This document shows, piece after piece, positions 1 to 8,595 of a stretch of DNA of 64,000 nt. The notes below the pieces were generated by a model. It worked only from the letters and a program-made list of their open reading frames with translations. It was not told the DNA's origin and did no database searches. The position numbers and the translations under genes are program-made. The DNA is from Zopfochytrium polystomum (taxonomy: Eukaryota > Chytridiomycota > Chytridiomycetes > Chytridiales > Chytridiaceae). The stretch lies in assembly GCA_025765615.1 (NCBI GenBank), contig JAIVFJ010000001.1, positions 496,001 to 560,000 on the forward strand, in the 5' to 3' direction. The stretch's first letter is position 1, and the number at the start of each line of letters is the position of its first letter.

Positions 1-13
1 TCAGACGCCGACT

Positions 14-100
14 CTCTCTCTCTCTCTCTCTCTCTCCCTCTCTCTCGCACCTCTCTGTGTCTGTCTCTCTGTCTCCCTCTCTCTCAGTCTAACACCAAGC
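14..100. repeat. CT-rich low-complexity tract
   Basis: Imperfect (TC)n run with TCTG and TCCC interruptions, then non-repetitive DNA up to the promoter of the first secreted-protein gene. No coding signal seen between the window edge and position 258. Confidence 0.85.
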
Positions 101-258
101 ACAAGGTCCGCCCATGAAAAATTTTATCGCTCGCCGAGCTCTTTGCGTCGTTCGCTCGCTTGCTTCTGTCACGCGCCCAAAGCCGGTAATGAACGAACTC
201 CTCTCATGTTTCAGCAAATGAACTGCATGCGCAGAGCTTGCGTGCTGCTGGTGGCCTC

Positions 259-305
259 TGACATCATACTTGGCAACAATTATGCATCAGGAATTCATAT
301 AAAAG
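259..305 (+). promoter_or_regulatory. Core promoter of secreted-protein copy 1
   Basis: TGACATCAT at 259-267 and TATAAAAG at 298-305, about 100 bases before the start codon at 402. The 15 bases GAATTC(A/G)TATAAAAG are shared with copy 2, and TGACATCAT is shared with copies 2 and 3. The 9-mer resembles a bZIP (CRE/ATF-type) half palindrome; binding is inference. Confidence 0.6.
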
Positions 306-401
306 AAGGTCTCTCTCCCACCATCATTTCCCATTCCACCCACTCTCCTCGTCAACGCTCATTCCCGAAAGTAGACCACAACACAAAACCCCTCCACCAA
401 G

Positions 402-1226
402 ATGAAGTTCCTTGCTACCCTCCTCGCCCTTGCTGCCGCCGCCCAGGCCGCCGTCGTCCCATCCACCGTCACCAAGATCGAGACCACCGACTCGTCTTCC
501 TCCTCCCTGACCCTCCGCCTGTCGGTCGACATCTCGTACGACGCTGCCGACTCTGGCGCCGTCATCCCCTTCACCTTCGGTGATGCTGCCGGCACCAACT
601 CGTTCGGCTCCGGCTCCCTGACCGTCCCCACCGTCACCGCGTCCGGCACTGCCAACGTCCAGGCTGTCGCCACCTGGGCCCCCGCTGCTGGCGCTGCCAC
701 CGACGCTGCCACCGCCATCCTGTCGGCGTTCGCTTCCAACCAGGTTTCCACCATCTCCGTCAAGGAGACCAACACCGGTGTCTCGCACCAGGTCACCGTC
801 AACGGTGTCGGCGCCGACATTGTCCAGACCCTCTACGTCCACGTTACCACTGCCACCGTCACCACCAAGGCCTCCACCTCCATCATCAAGGTCTTCAACC
901 CCTTCGCCGTCCCCCTCGGCTTCGTCTCCATCAGCGCCACTGCCAACGACCCCGGTCTGGCCAACTCCCCTCTCGTTGGCACTGTCACCCAGCCCGACCT
1001 CGCTGCCAGCAACCTCGCCTTCACCGTCCCTGCCGGAGCCACGCAGAACTCGACCACCCTCCCCGCCCGCACTGACCTTCCCATCACCACCATCACCCAA
1101 CTCCTCCGCCAGTACGCCGGCGGCGCCAACGTTCCCCTCAACGTTGTTGCCACCTCGACTGTCAAAATCGGCAACTACCAGACCGGCATCACTCTCACCA
1201 AGACTGTCGGCTCGTTCCTTATCTAA
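402..1226 (+). CDS. Secreted LEA2/DUF3712-like protein, copy 1
   Basis: Intronless 274-residue protein. Residues 1-16 (MKFLATLLALAAAAQA) form a classical signal peptide with an AQA-A cleavage site, so it should be secreted or cell-wall associated. The rest is Ser/Thr/Ala/Val-rich beta-strand-like sequence with few charges and no cysteine. The second half holds a segment IIKVFNPFAVPLGF followed by TVTQPDLAASNLAFTVPAG; this 'hydrophobic strand, NP(F/T), G-turn' pattern is what LEA2/DUF3712 domains of fungal surface proteins look like, so that family is my inference. The C-terminus TKTVGSFLI is not a GPI signal. It is the first of three tandem paralogues (2222 and 3866); copies 1 and 3 are intact. 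A TATA box and shared 9-mer lie upstream. The long Gly-rich ORFs on the other strand are shadows of its codon bias. Function unknown. Confidence 0.85.
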   Translation: MKFLATLLALAAAAQAAVVPSTVTKIETTDSSSSSLTLRLSVDISYDAADSGAVIPFTFGDAAGTNSFGSGSLTVPTVTASGTANVQAVATWAPAAGAATDAATAILSAFASNQVSTISVKETNTGVSHQVTVNGVGADIVQTLYVHVTTATVTTKASTSIIKVFNPFAVPLGFVSISATANDPGLANSPLVGTVTQPDLAASNLAFTVPAGATQNSTTLPARTDLPITTITQLLRQYAGGANVPLNVVATSTVKIGNYQTGITLTKTVGSFLI

Positions 1227-2094
1227 GCAGAGAGAGACTTGTTCGAGTATTTTCTCGTTCGAGCGCTTCGCCTTCTATTGCTTTCACTTTTTAGCTCACT
1301 TGTGTTGCGGTTCAGCACCACTCCTGGGATTTAGATATCGCCATCAAATAAACTAGAATCTGATCCAAAAGTTAACTTGTTTTTGTAGTCAGTGCGGTTA
1401 TTTTTTTTTATTTTTTATGGTTTATTTGTTTTAATATTGTTCTGGCCCCGAAGGGGCCGGCGGGAAGAGAACGAGCCATCAACGGTGAACTGTTATAAGC
1501 TACGTGCAGGTATCACCTCAGCAAACTCACCCCATGCCCTACAGACTTACAGGGTCATCACGCATCTCACGTACTCTTTCTTGTTGCCTTCAACAGCTGG
1601 CGTTGTGACTGGAACCCTGGGCCCTTGAGTGACAGATACCCAGACCCCCATGCTTTCCCAACTAGGGTCTTGTGAGGGGCTGTAGTCAGTACGGTTATTA
1701 GTGTTCGCGGAATGACGGAGCAGTAGCATGGACTGGTCACGAGGGAAATGTTGGGCTGCAGCTCCTTTTTCTCTTGTTCTTCTTCCTGCCTTTATGTAAA
1801 TACTTGACGCGCAGCGAAGGCGCAAGCAAGGCGTGTTTGTTCGCCTTTTCGGGTTTGCGATCGATGCGCACTTTGTGTGTCCCAAAATGGAATGTCACAT
1901 TTTTTGATTGACTGCAGCTCAGCTCCGGGGCACCACAAATGGTCAAGTGAATCGCCCTTTATGAGAACGAGCACAAGGTCCCGCAGAGGATCCGTCAGCT
2001 AGACAATCCCGTCACTCACAAGACAACGCTCCTCAGAATGAACTGTCTCCGAAAATGAATTGACTTCTGTGCCTGCACACCTCCATCATTCCTG
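1227..2094. other. Intergenic region between copies 1 and 2
   Basis: AT-richer than the genes, no convincing ORF or splice pattern. It contains a 19-base direct repeat (1384-1402 and 1681-1699, one mismatch). Probably the 3' UTR of copy 1 plus the distal promoter of copy 2. Confidence 0.6.
1384..1699. repeat. Pair of 19-base direct repeats
   Basis: TGTAGTCAGTGCGGTTATT at 1384-1402 recurs at 1681-1699 with one substitution (G to A), 297 bases apart. It could mark a small duplication or an insertion footprint; the sequence between has no coding signal. Confidence 0.7.
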
Positions 2095-2130
2095 TGACAT
2101 CATTGCAATCGACGTGAATTCGTATAAAAG
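2095..2130 (+). promoter_or_regulatory. Core promoter of secreted-protein copy 2
   Basis: TGACATCAT at 2095-2103 followed directly by TGCA, and TATAAAAG at 2123-2130 within the 15-mer shared with copy 1. Start codon at 2222. Confidence 0.6.
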
Positions 2131-2221
2131 AACGAGTTGCTGACTCCTCCTGCCAAAGTCAGTGTTTCCTCGAGCCCCTCCCCTACTTAATCCTTGAATC
2201 GCCACCTCTCCTCACGCCAAG

Positions 2222-3047
2222 ATGAAGTTCCTCGCTGCCGTTCTTGCTCTCGCTGCGGCTACCCAGGCTGCCGTCGTCCCCTCGACGGTAACCAAGATCG
2301 AGACAACCGACTCCTCCGCCACATCCCTGACCCTCCGCCTGTCCGTCGACATCTCCTTCGCCGCTTCGGACTCTGGTGCCACCATCCCCTTCTCATTTGG
2401 CGACGCCGCCCGCACCAACTCGTTCGGCTCAGGCACCATCACCGTCCCGACGGTCTCCGCCGCAGGCACCGCCAACGTCCAGGCCGTCGCTACTTGGGCC
2501 CCTGCCGCCGGCGCCGCTACCGACGCTGCCGCCAAGGTCCTCTCGGCCTTTGCGTCCAACCAGACCTCCACCATCTCCGTCACCGAGACCAACACCGGCG
2601 TCTCGAACCAGGTCACCGTCAACGGTGTCGGCGCCGACATTGTTCAGACCCTCTATGTCCGCGTCACCACCGCGACCGTCACCACAAAACAGTCGTCGGC
2701 CATCTTCAAAGTGTTCAATCCCCTTCGCCGTTCCCCTTGGCTTCGTTGCCATCAACGCCACAGCCAATGACCCCGGACTGGCCGGCTCCCCTCTCGTGGG
2801 AACCGTCACCCAGCCCGACCTCGCCGCCAACAACCTCGCCTTCACCGTCCCCGCCGGCGCCACTCAGAACTCGACCACCGTCCCCGCCCGCACTGACCTT
2901 CCCATCACAACCATCACCCAGCTCCTCCGCCAGTATGCCGGCGGTGCCAACGTCCCCCTCAATGTTGTTGCCAACTCGACTGTCAAGATCGGCAACTACC
3001 AGACCGCCATCACACTTACAAAGACTGTCGGCTCGTTCCTTATCTGA
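2222..3047 (+). CDS. Secreted LEA2/DUF3712-like protein, copy 2 (frameshifted)
   Basis: Second tandem paralogue, same signal peptide type (MKFLAAVLALAAATQA) and very high identity to copy 1 along its full length. The first frame runs to about 2720, through FKVFNP, then leaves the family alignment; the remainder, ending in KTVGSFLI at 3047, is intact one frame over. Comparison with copy 1 places one extra C in the CCCC run at 2720-2723. No other lesion is seen, so either the mutation is very recent or it is an assembly error of the kind found in many genes here. If real, the product would be truncated near residue 182 and lose the second half-domain. Promoter elements are intact, which favours a functional gene. 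Confidence 0.75.
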
Positions 3048-3759
3048 CTTGATTTTTCGTTTTTGAGTTTGTCAAGAATCCTTCTTCAGTGTCTCTCATC
3101 CTCAGTTTCCTGCTGCATTGGCCTGGAAAAAAACTTAAAAAATACAATTGGTAGAATTCTCTTTCTATAGCACTAAGAGACGCACTTGGATCACGATCCG
3201 GGCGGTGGCATGTGGAGCGCGCCACCGCTTGGATCGTGATTGGTCAACTTTGGTGGATCAAGGTCTTGGCTTGGGCGCGCAACTCAGAGTGAAAGAAAAT
3301 AAAAAGTAGAAAAATTGACACCTCGTACCACCCTCCTTTGGCCATCCCCATCAGCGCGTGCTGCCGTTGATCCTGTCAGCATACCTAATGGGAGTGTGTT
3401 ACAATTGGGATTGTCCTGTAAAATGGGCTGTCTTCACGAGTTCCCCAAAATGAGGAGCTTCAGGAAATCTCAGCTGCGTCAAGGACTTGTTGTCTCTTCC
3501 TGGCTCTTTCTCAGCTCGGTTCGGACATCGTCACTTCGCTCTGCCAGAAAGAAGCGTGCTTGGCCGCGCGTGACGGCCCTGACAGTGTCTTCCCTTCTTT
3601 GGCCCTCCCAAAAAAGGAAGAATGCGCTCGACGCGGCGCAGTTTGCGGAGGGTGCTCCTCTCTCTAAAACTTTTTTTTTTTTTTCATTTTTGCTTTGTTC
3701 TCCAGGTCTTTTTACTTTTCGAGCCATGAGCAAAATGGAATGAATGAAGCGCACAATGC
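3048..3759. other. Intergenic region between copies 2 and 3
   Basis: No gene recognised. It holds a strong hairpin (3190-3240), a T run at 3671-3683 and the promoter of copy 3 at its right edge. Confidence 0.6.
3190..3240. repeat. 20-base inverted repeat with 11-base loop
   Basis: Arms 3190-3209 and 3221-3240 are complementary at 18 of 20 positions (the only difference is GG against AA in the arm centre). It would form a very stable hairpin. It sits about 140 bases after the stop of copy 2. It could be a transcript 3'-end structure, a cruciform or the remains of a miniature inverted-repeat element; no target-site duplication is obvious. Confidence 0.75.
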
Positions 3760-3798
3760 TGACATCATTGCACATCCATCCCCCAACTAATACTTAAA
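3760..3798 (+). promoter_or_regulatory. Core promoter of secreted-protein copy 3
   Basis: TGACATCAT at 3760-3768 followed by TGCA, as in copy 2. The TATA element is weaker (TACTTAAA at 3791-3798). Start codon at 3866. Confidence 0.5.
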
Positions 3799-3865
3799 CC
3801 CGAGGACTTCGCTTCCTTGCTCAGCACCACGCAGCAGCACTACCCATTCTCCCCTCACAGAAATA

Positions 3866-4690
3866 ATGAAGTTCCTCGCCACGCTCCTCGCCCTGGCCGC
3901 CGCCGCCCAGGCCGCCGTTGTCCCGTCGACCGTCACCAAGATTGAGACCACCGACTCGACCTCCTCCTCCCTGACCCTCAAGCTCACAGTCGACATTGCC
4001 TATGACGCCGCCGACTCGGGCACCACTATCCCCTTCACCTTTGGCGACTCGGCCAACTCGGTCAGCTTCGGCTCCGGCTCCCTGACGGTCCCCGCCGTCA
4101 CCGAGTCCGGCACCGCCACGGTCCAGGCCGTCGCGACGGGGGCCCCCGCCGCCGGCGCCGCCACCGACGCCGCCGTCGCCGTCCTGTCGGCATTCGCCTC
4201 CAACCAGATCTCCACCATCTCCGTCACCGAGACCGCGACCGGCATCAACCGCCCCGTCACCGTCAACGGCGTCGGCGCGGACATTGTCCAGACCCTCTAC
4301 GTCCACGTCACCACCGGCACACCCACTACCAAGCGCTCCGACGCCATCATCAAGATCTTCAACCCGTTCGCCGTCGACCTTGGCTTCCTCGCCATCAACG
4401 CTACCGCCACCGACAAGGGCCTGAACCCGCCCGCCATCCTCGGCACCGTGACTCAGCCCGACCTGGTCGCGGCCGGTCTGGGTTTCACCGTCCCTGCCCT
4501 TGGCAGCAAGAACTCGACCCAGATCCAGGCGCGCACGGACTTGACCATCCTCCAGATCACCCAGGTGCTGAGGCAGTACGCTGGAGGAGCCAACGTTCCC
4601 CTTGACGTTGTCGCCAGCTCGCTCGTTACCATCGGCAACTACAAGACTGCCATCACTCTCACCAAGACGGTCGGATCGCTCCTTTTCTGA
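3866..4690 (+). CDS. Secreted LEA2/DUF3712-like protein, copy 3
   Basis: Intact 274-residue third paralogue with signal peptide MKFLATLLALAAAAQA. It is the most diverged copy: the NPF motif reads IIKIFNPFAVDLGF, one Gly-Leu-Asn-Pro-Pro stretch replaces the Gly-Leu-Ala-Asn-Ser of copy 1, and the C-terminus is TKTVGSLLF. Length is identical to copy 1, so selection on protein length looks real. Third codon positions are almost all C or G, more so than in copies 1 and 2. Function unknown; surface or wall-associated protein is the inference. The long reverse-strand Gly/Asp-rich ORF across it is a shadow. Confidence 0.85.
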   Translation: MKFLATLLALAAAAQAAVVPSTVTKIETTDSTSSSLTLKLTVDIAYDAADSGTTIPFTFGDSANSVSFGSGSLTVPAVTESGTATVQAVATGAPAAGAATDAAVAVLSAFASNQISTISVTETATGINRPVTVNGVGADIVQTLYVHVTTGTPTTKRSDAIIKIFNPFAVDLGFLAINATATDKGLNPPAILGTVTQPDLVAAGLGFTVPALGSKNSTQIQARTDLTILQITQVLRQYAGGANVPLDVVASSLVTIGNYKTAITLTKTVGSLLF

Positions 4691-4828
4691 TTTTTGGATT
4701 GTCGTTTCCACTTTGACTTCCCTTGTGTACTTTTATATTTATGAAGAAAGGGTTTATCTCTGAGTAAAACTTTTCTCAACCATGAAGCATGACTTCCGAT
4801 GTGAGTGTGGTACACTGGCACTCCGACA

Positions 4829-4918
4829 GGCCGCACCCGGAATCGAAACGGGGGTCCCAAGGATCAGGATGTATTACCACTACTGAATCAGGATGTGATA
4901 ATCCTACACTATGCCGCC
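4829..4918 (-). tRNA. tRNA-like element (possible pseudogene or intron-containing tRNA)
   Basis: Read on the minus strand: a 7-base 5' end GGCGGCA pairs 6 of 7 with the 3' end TGCGGCC; an A-box-like TAGTGTAGGATTATCAC with a three-pair D stem follows; then a T-arm-like CCCGTTTCGATTCCGGG whose closing G53 is changed. The middle (about 45 bases, with ACATCCTGAT twice) is too long and forms no clean anticodon arm, so it may hold an intron or be decayed. Anticodon not assigned. Confidence 0.45.
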
Positions 4919-5598
4919 ATACACATAGTTAGCAGAATGTTACGAAATTCTTTTAAGAAACTGTGGCAAGTGCGCGGCATTCACAAGTGTGAAGAGGCGA
5001 TCGAATTGGTGGCTCGAGGTTGGTGGACCGTACGAGCTGGTGCGCAGGCTGTCCTTCAATTTCTGTGATGCACAAAACGCTGCGGGAATTTGAGCCGCGC
5101 TGCACAAAGAGAGAGTGAGATGCCGACAAGCAGGGTTTGTGTTTGTTCAAAGGGGGGGGAAAAAAAAAGGATGTTGCGGCGTTTCTCTTTGCAAGGCTTC
5201 GGCGAAATGAACGGAAGAACTGGAGTGGGCGAATTAATTGGTGGCGAGTAGGGGATTACTTGATGATCTGTTTCTTGTAATGGGGGATCCTTCCCGTTGA
5301 ATCCTTTCATTTTCTTTTTTTTCATTTTTTGATTTTTTTTTGTTCTTCTTCGTTTGCTCGCCGGCAGTGACCCAGAGACACACAGGGCTACCACGTCATC
5401 GCCTACAGAGAGCGTTGTTTCTTTCATTTCGTGGGAAGACTGGATGACGGACAGACAAGGAGACAGGGGCAGCAGAACAGTCTCTTTCATTTTCTTTGGC
5501 CCGTCTGTCTGACGGCGCCTCCCCGACCAAAACCGTTGCAAGCGCCGCCAAACAGACAGACCGCAAATACCCAACCAAACCAACCGAGCGCGAGGCAT
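4919..5598. other. Upstream region of the PP6 gene
   Basis: No gene recognised. It contains G and A runs (5151-5168), T-rich stretches near 5310-5345 and CTGT-rich sequence; it probably includes the 5' UTR of the phosphatase gene. Confidence 0.5.
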
Positions 5599-7151
5599 AT
5601 GCGTGGTGAGTGAAGGCCCCACACACGCTGATCGGCCTGTCTGTCCGTCTGTCTCCCTCCCGTTCCCTCCGTCTCGATGCTGCCGCCGCTGCCGCTGCCA
5701 CTCGCCGCCGCCGCCGTCGTCTTCACCAAAGCTGCAGTCGCCTAAGCGGTCATCTACTCCTCTGACCAGCCAAACTCCACCCACAGCCAATGCCCCATTG
5801 GCTTCCCCCGAAAAAAAGGGCATCCGCCTTCCACTGACTCCAAACACCACGTGGGTGGCTATCTCTGTTCAGGAAATCCAGACGAATGGCTCGCAACTGT
5901 CAAGCAGTGCAAGCATCTGCCAGAACCAGATGTGAAAGCTCTGTGCGAGAGGGTGAGCCATCCCTTGTTAAGCCGATCGGCCATGCGAATCCAACTAACG
6001 ATCCCCTCACATCGTCCGACCAGGTGAAGGAGATCTTAATGGAAGAATCCAACATTCAGCCAGTCCACGCTCCTGTCGTTGTGTGTGGTGACATCCACGG
6101 ACAATTCTATGACCTCCTGGAACTCTTCAGGGTTGGCGGCGAGGTTCCGACGGTCAACTACATTTTCATGGGTGACTTCGTAGACAGAGGCTACTACAGC
6201 TTGGAGACCTTCACCATGCTAATGGTGCTCAAGGCCCGATGGCCCGACAAGATCACCCTCATTCGGGGTAACCACGAAAGTCGACAGATCACTCAAGTAT
6301 ATGGATTCTATGGTAGGGGCAGCTCCTTTTCTTCCTTTGGGGATCGGTTGGCTAGATCGCATAGCCTTATACGAAATATTGGCAGACGAGTGTCAGACGA
6401 AATACGGTAGCGCGAACGTGTGGAAATACTGCTGCTCTGTCTTTGACTATCTTACCCTTGCCGCTGTTGAGTACCCTCCACGAATATTCCACCGTTTCTA
6501 GAGCTTTTGTCCTCCTAGTATTTAATCCACGCGATTTCTCTCAGATCATCGACGGTCGGATCTTCTGTGTGCACGGTGGCTTGTCGCCCGATATCCGGAC
6601 TTTTGATCAAATTAGAACCATTCAGCGATGTCAAGAAGTGCCGCACGAGGGTGCATTTTGTGGTAACTTAACTATTTCCGTCCATCTCTCTTTTCGAGTA
6701 ACGTGTGATAACTAACAATCCCGATGTCTATCAGATCTGTTGTGGTCCGACCCAGAAGAGGTTGAAACATGGGCGGTCAGCCCGCGGGGGGCTGGGTGGC
6801 TTTTTGGACACCAAGTTGCGGCAGAGGTGAGGTCGCGACCCTTATAGTTCGCAGAAACGTACGGCCTGATTCGCAAACGTTTTGCAGTTCAACCACATCA
6901 ACAACTTGACATTGATCGCTCGCGCGCATCAACTGGTCCAAGAAGGCTACAAGTTTGCTTTCCACTCGGGCGGGACGGTGGTAACCGTGTGGTCCGCCCC
7001 CAACTACTGCTACCGCGCCGGCAACGTGGCTTCCATCATGCGCGTCGAAGAGGGCCTGGAGGTTGACGAAGGAAGCTTCAAAATCTTTAAAGCGGTGCCG
7101 GACTCGGAGAGGGTGATTCCCGCAAGGAGGGGTACGGCGTACTTCCTGTGA
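5599..7151 (+). CDS. SIT4: Serine/threonine phosphatase catalytic subunit, PP6/SIT4 type
   Basis: PPP-family phosphatase dephosphorylating Ser/Thr; SIT4/PPP6C acts in cell-cycle, TOR and ER-traffic control with SAPS regulatory subunits. Metal-site motifs are visible: [22 protein letters not shown] and later ARAHQLV and WSAPNYCYR; the C-terminus AYFL matches the family tail. Exons read: 5599-5605 (proposed, only ATG CGT G), 5873-5952, 6024-6312, 6386-6465, 6545-6662, 6735-6826, 6888-7151. The splice after LTLAA uses a GTTGAG donor and restores [17 protein letters not shown], which agrees with SIT4. The protein is more like SIT4/PP6 than PP2A ([29 protein letters not shown]). The first coding exon is the least certain part. 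The next gene lies 235 bases downstream on the same strand. Confidence 0.92.
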
Positions 7152-7385
7152 CGACGCATGAAATGTAGCCAGTGGGGCTCGGGAGAAGGAGGGCGAGTGT
7201 TTTGGAGGGGGAGTTGGGCATGACGTTGCGCGGTTTCTCCTTTTGCTGGTGCACCATGTTTTTTCTTCCTCTCTTGTATATCAAAAACGTAAAAAAGACG
7301 ACCCTCTTAAGACGAAGGGTTGTTAGTTCGGATTCGCTGAGCCGACGATACACCGCCCGAGCCGTCTCTCGGGTGACGTGACGTG

Positions 7386-8595
7386 ATGGATTCGGCCAAC
7401 TTACCGGATGAGCTCCGCAAGATGCTTGCGGGCATGCTGACAACGGACGTTGCCCTCATGCGTGAAACAATCGAGCGGTGCTACGATCCTGACGCACAGC
7501 TACAGAACCCCTACATGGTAAGCGATCTGCGAGCCACGTGCTGCCCAACGCATCCAGACCGCGTCTTGTTAACCCACTACCCATGATCCTCACACAAAAC
7601 CAAACCCGGGGCCTAACTCGGCAAACAAAATACGTGCACTCAGGTCCTCACGAACCGGGACCAAATCATTCGGTCGTACGAGGTACTAATCAGCGGGAAT
7701 CTAGCCCTTTCTGTCGAAGTCAACACCATCAGTTGAGTTTGCAACATGACGCTCGCACTGTGGTGGTCCCTTCTCCTGTCTGTCCCTTTTCCCCCCATCG
7801 CACGGCCTTCTGAAGCTTACCACCCAAGCCCTGCCCACGACACTTCCCTTTCCGCCATCAGCCCATGACGAAAAGTCGCACACGGTGATGATCGACCTGT
7901 TCCAATACACGGACCCGAAAGCTCTGGGCGGCCTCGTGCCCCTCAAAATCCACCAAATCCTGAAGCTGCAGCTCGAGACCCAGGAACCAGCCCCCGCGTC
8001 GTCTCTCTACAGCAAAAAGCAGGCCGCGGCCGCCCCACCAAAGATGGTGGTCACCTCGCACAGCGAGATACACGTAGCCCAGACGCAGCTGTCGCAGCTC
8101 CCCATCGTCGGCGGGCTGTACGAGTCTGGCCTGCGCAGCGCCGTCGGCAGGCTGACGCTGGTCGGCGGCGGCGTCCTCGAATACACGGGCGTGCTCGACG
8201 CCGTGCCCTGGGCCGTCCACACCATCGGCGCCGTCGCCTCCGGCGCCAGCCGACTCGTCTCCGACACCACCGCCACCGCCGTCCGCATGACCGGCGTGCC
8301 GTACCTCTATCACCGCGCGCTCGACGTCGGCGGATGGTTCACGACCCAGGCGTCCCGAACCGTCGGTCGCGTCGCGGAAGTGTCGAGGGACGTCACCGCC
8401 ACGCTGATTGAGGAGGGCGCGGGCGTGCGCGTAAAGTGCTACTCGATGAGCTGCCGCGCCGGACAGGTGTGCTACTCGCCGACCTGCCCAAGGGGAAGGA
8501 TAGTGCGGATGGAGCTGAGCGTCGAGAACTTGCAGAACGTTGTCAAGGGCATGTACCTCGAGGGCGGAAAGATGACGGGTCTGATCAAGCAATGA
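7386..8595 (+). CDS. NTF2-like (SigF-like) fungal protein
   Basis: Three exons give one clean protein: 7386-7517, 7644-7731 (donor GTTGAG) and 7862-8595. The joined N-terminal half (LTTDVALMRETIERCYDPDAQ, VLTNRDQIIRSYEV, then HDEKSHTVMIDLFQY and LKIHQILKL) looks like the SnoaL/NTF2 fold of fungal 'SigF-like NTF2-like' proteins; this is family inference without a catalytic motif. The C-terminal half is alanine/valine-rich and may be membrane-associated; it ends in a cysteine cluster CYSMSCRAGQVCYSPTCPRG (C-x4-C-x5-C-x4-C), which could bind metal. No signal peptide. Start chosen at the first ATG after an in-frame stop. Biochemical role unknown. Confidence 0.7.

Noticed and set aside
2194..3066. 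A separate 290-residue Arg-rich protein overlapping secreted copy 2
   Set aside because: It is the shifted frame of copy 2; the true frames are conserved with copies 1 and 3.
324..4711. Long Gly/Asp-rich ORFs opposite the three secreted-protein genes (up to 296 residues)
   Set aside because: They mirror the GC3-biased codons of the sense genes, have no domain and no promoter of their own.
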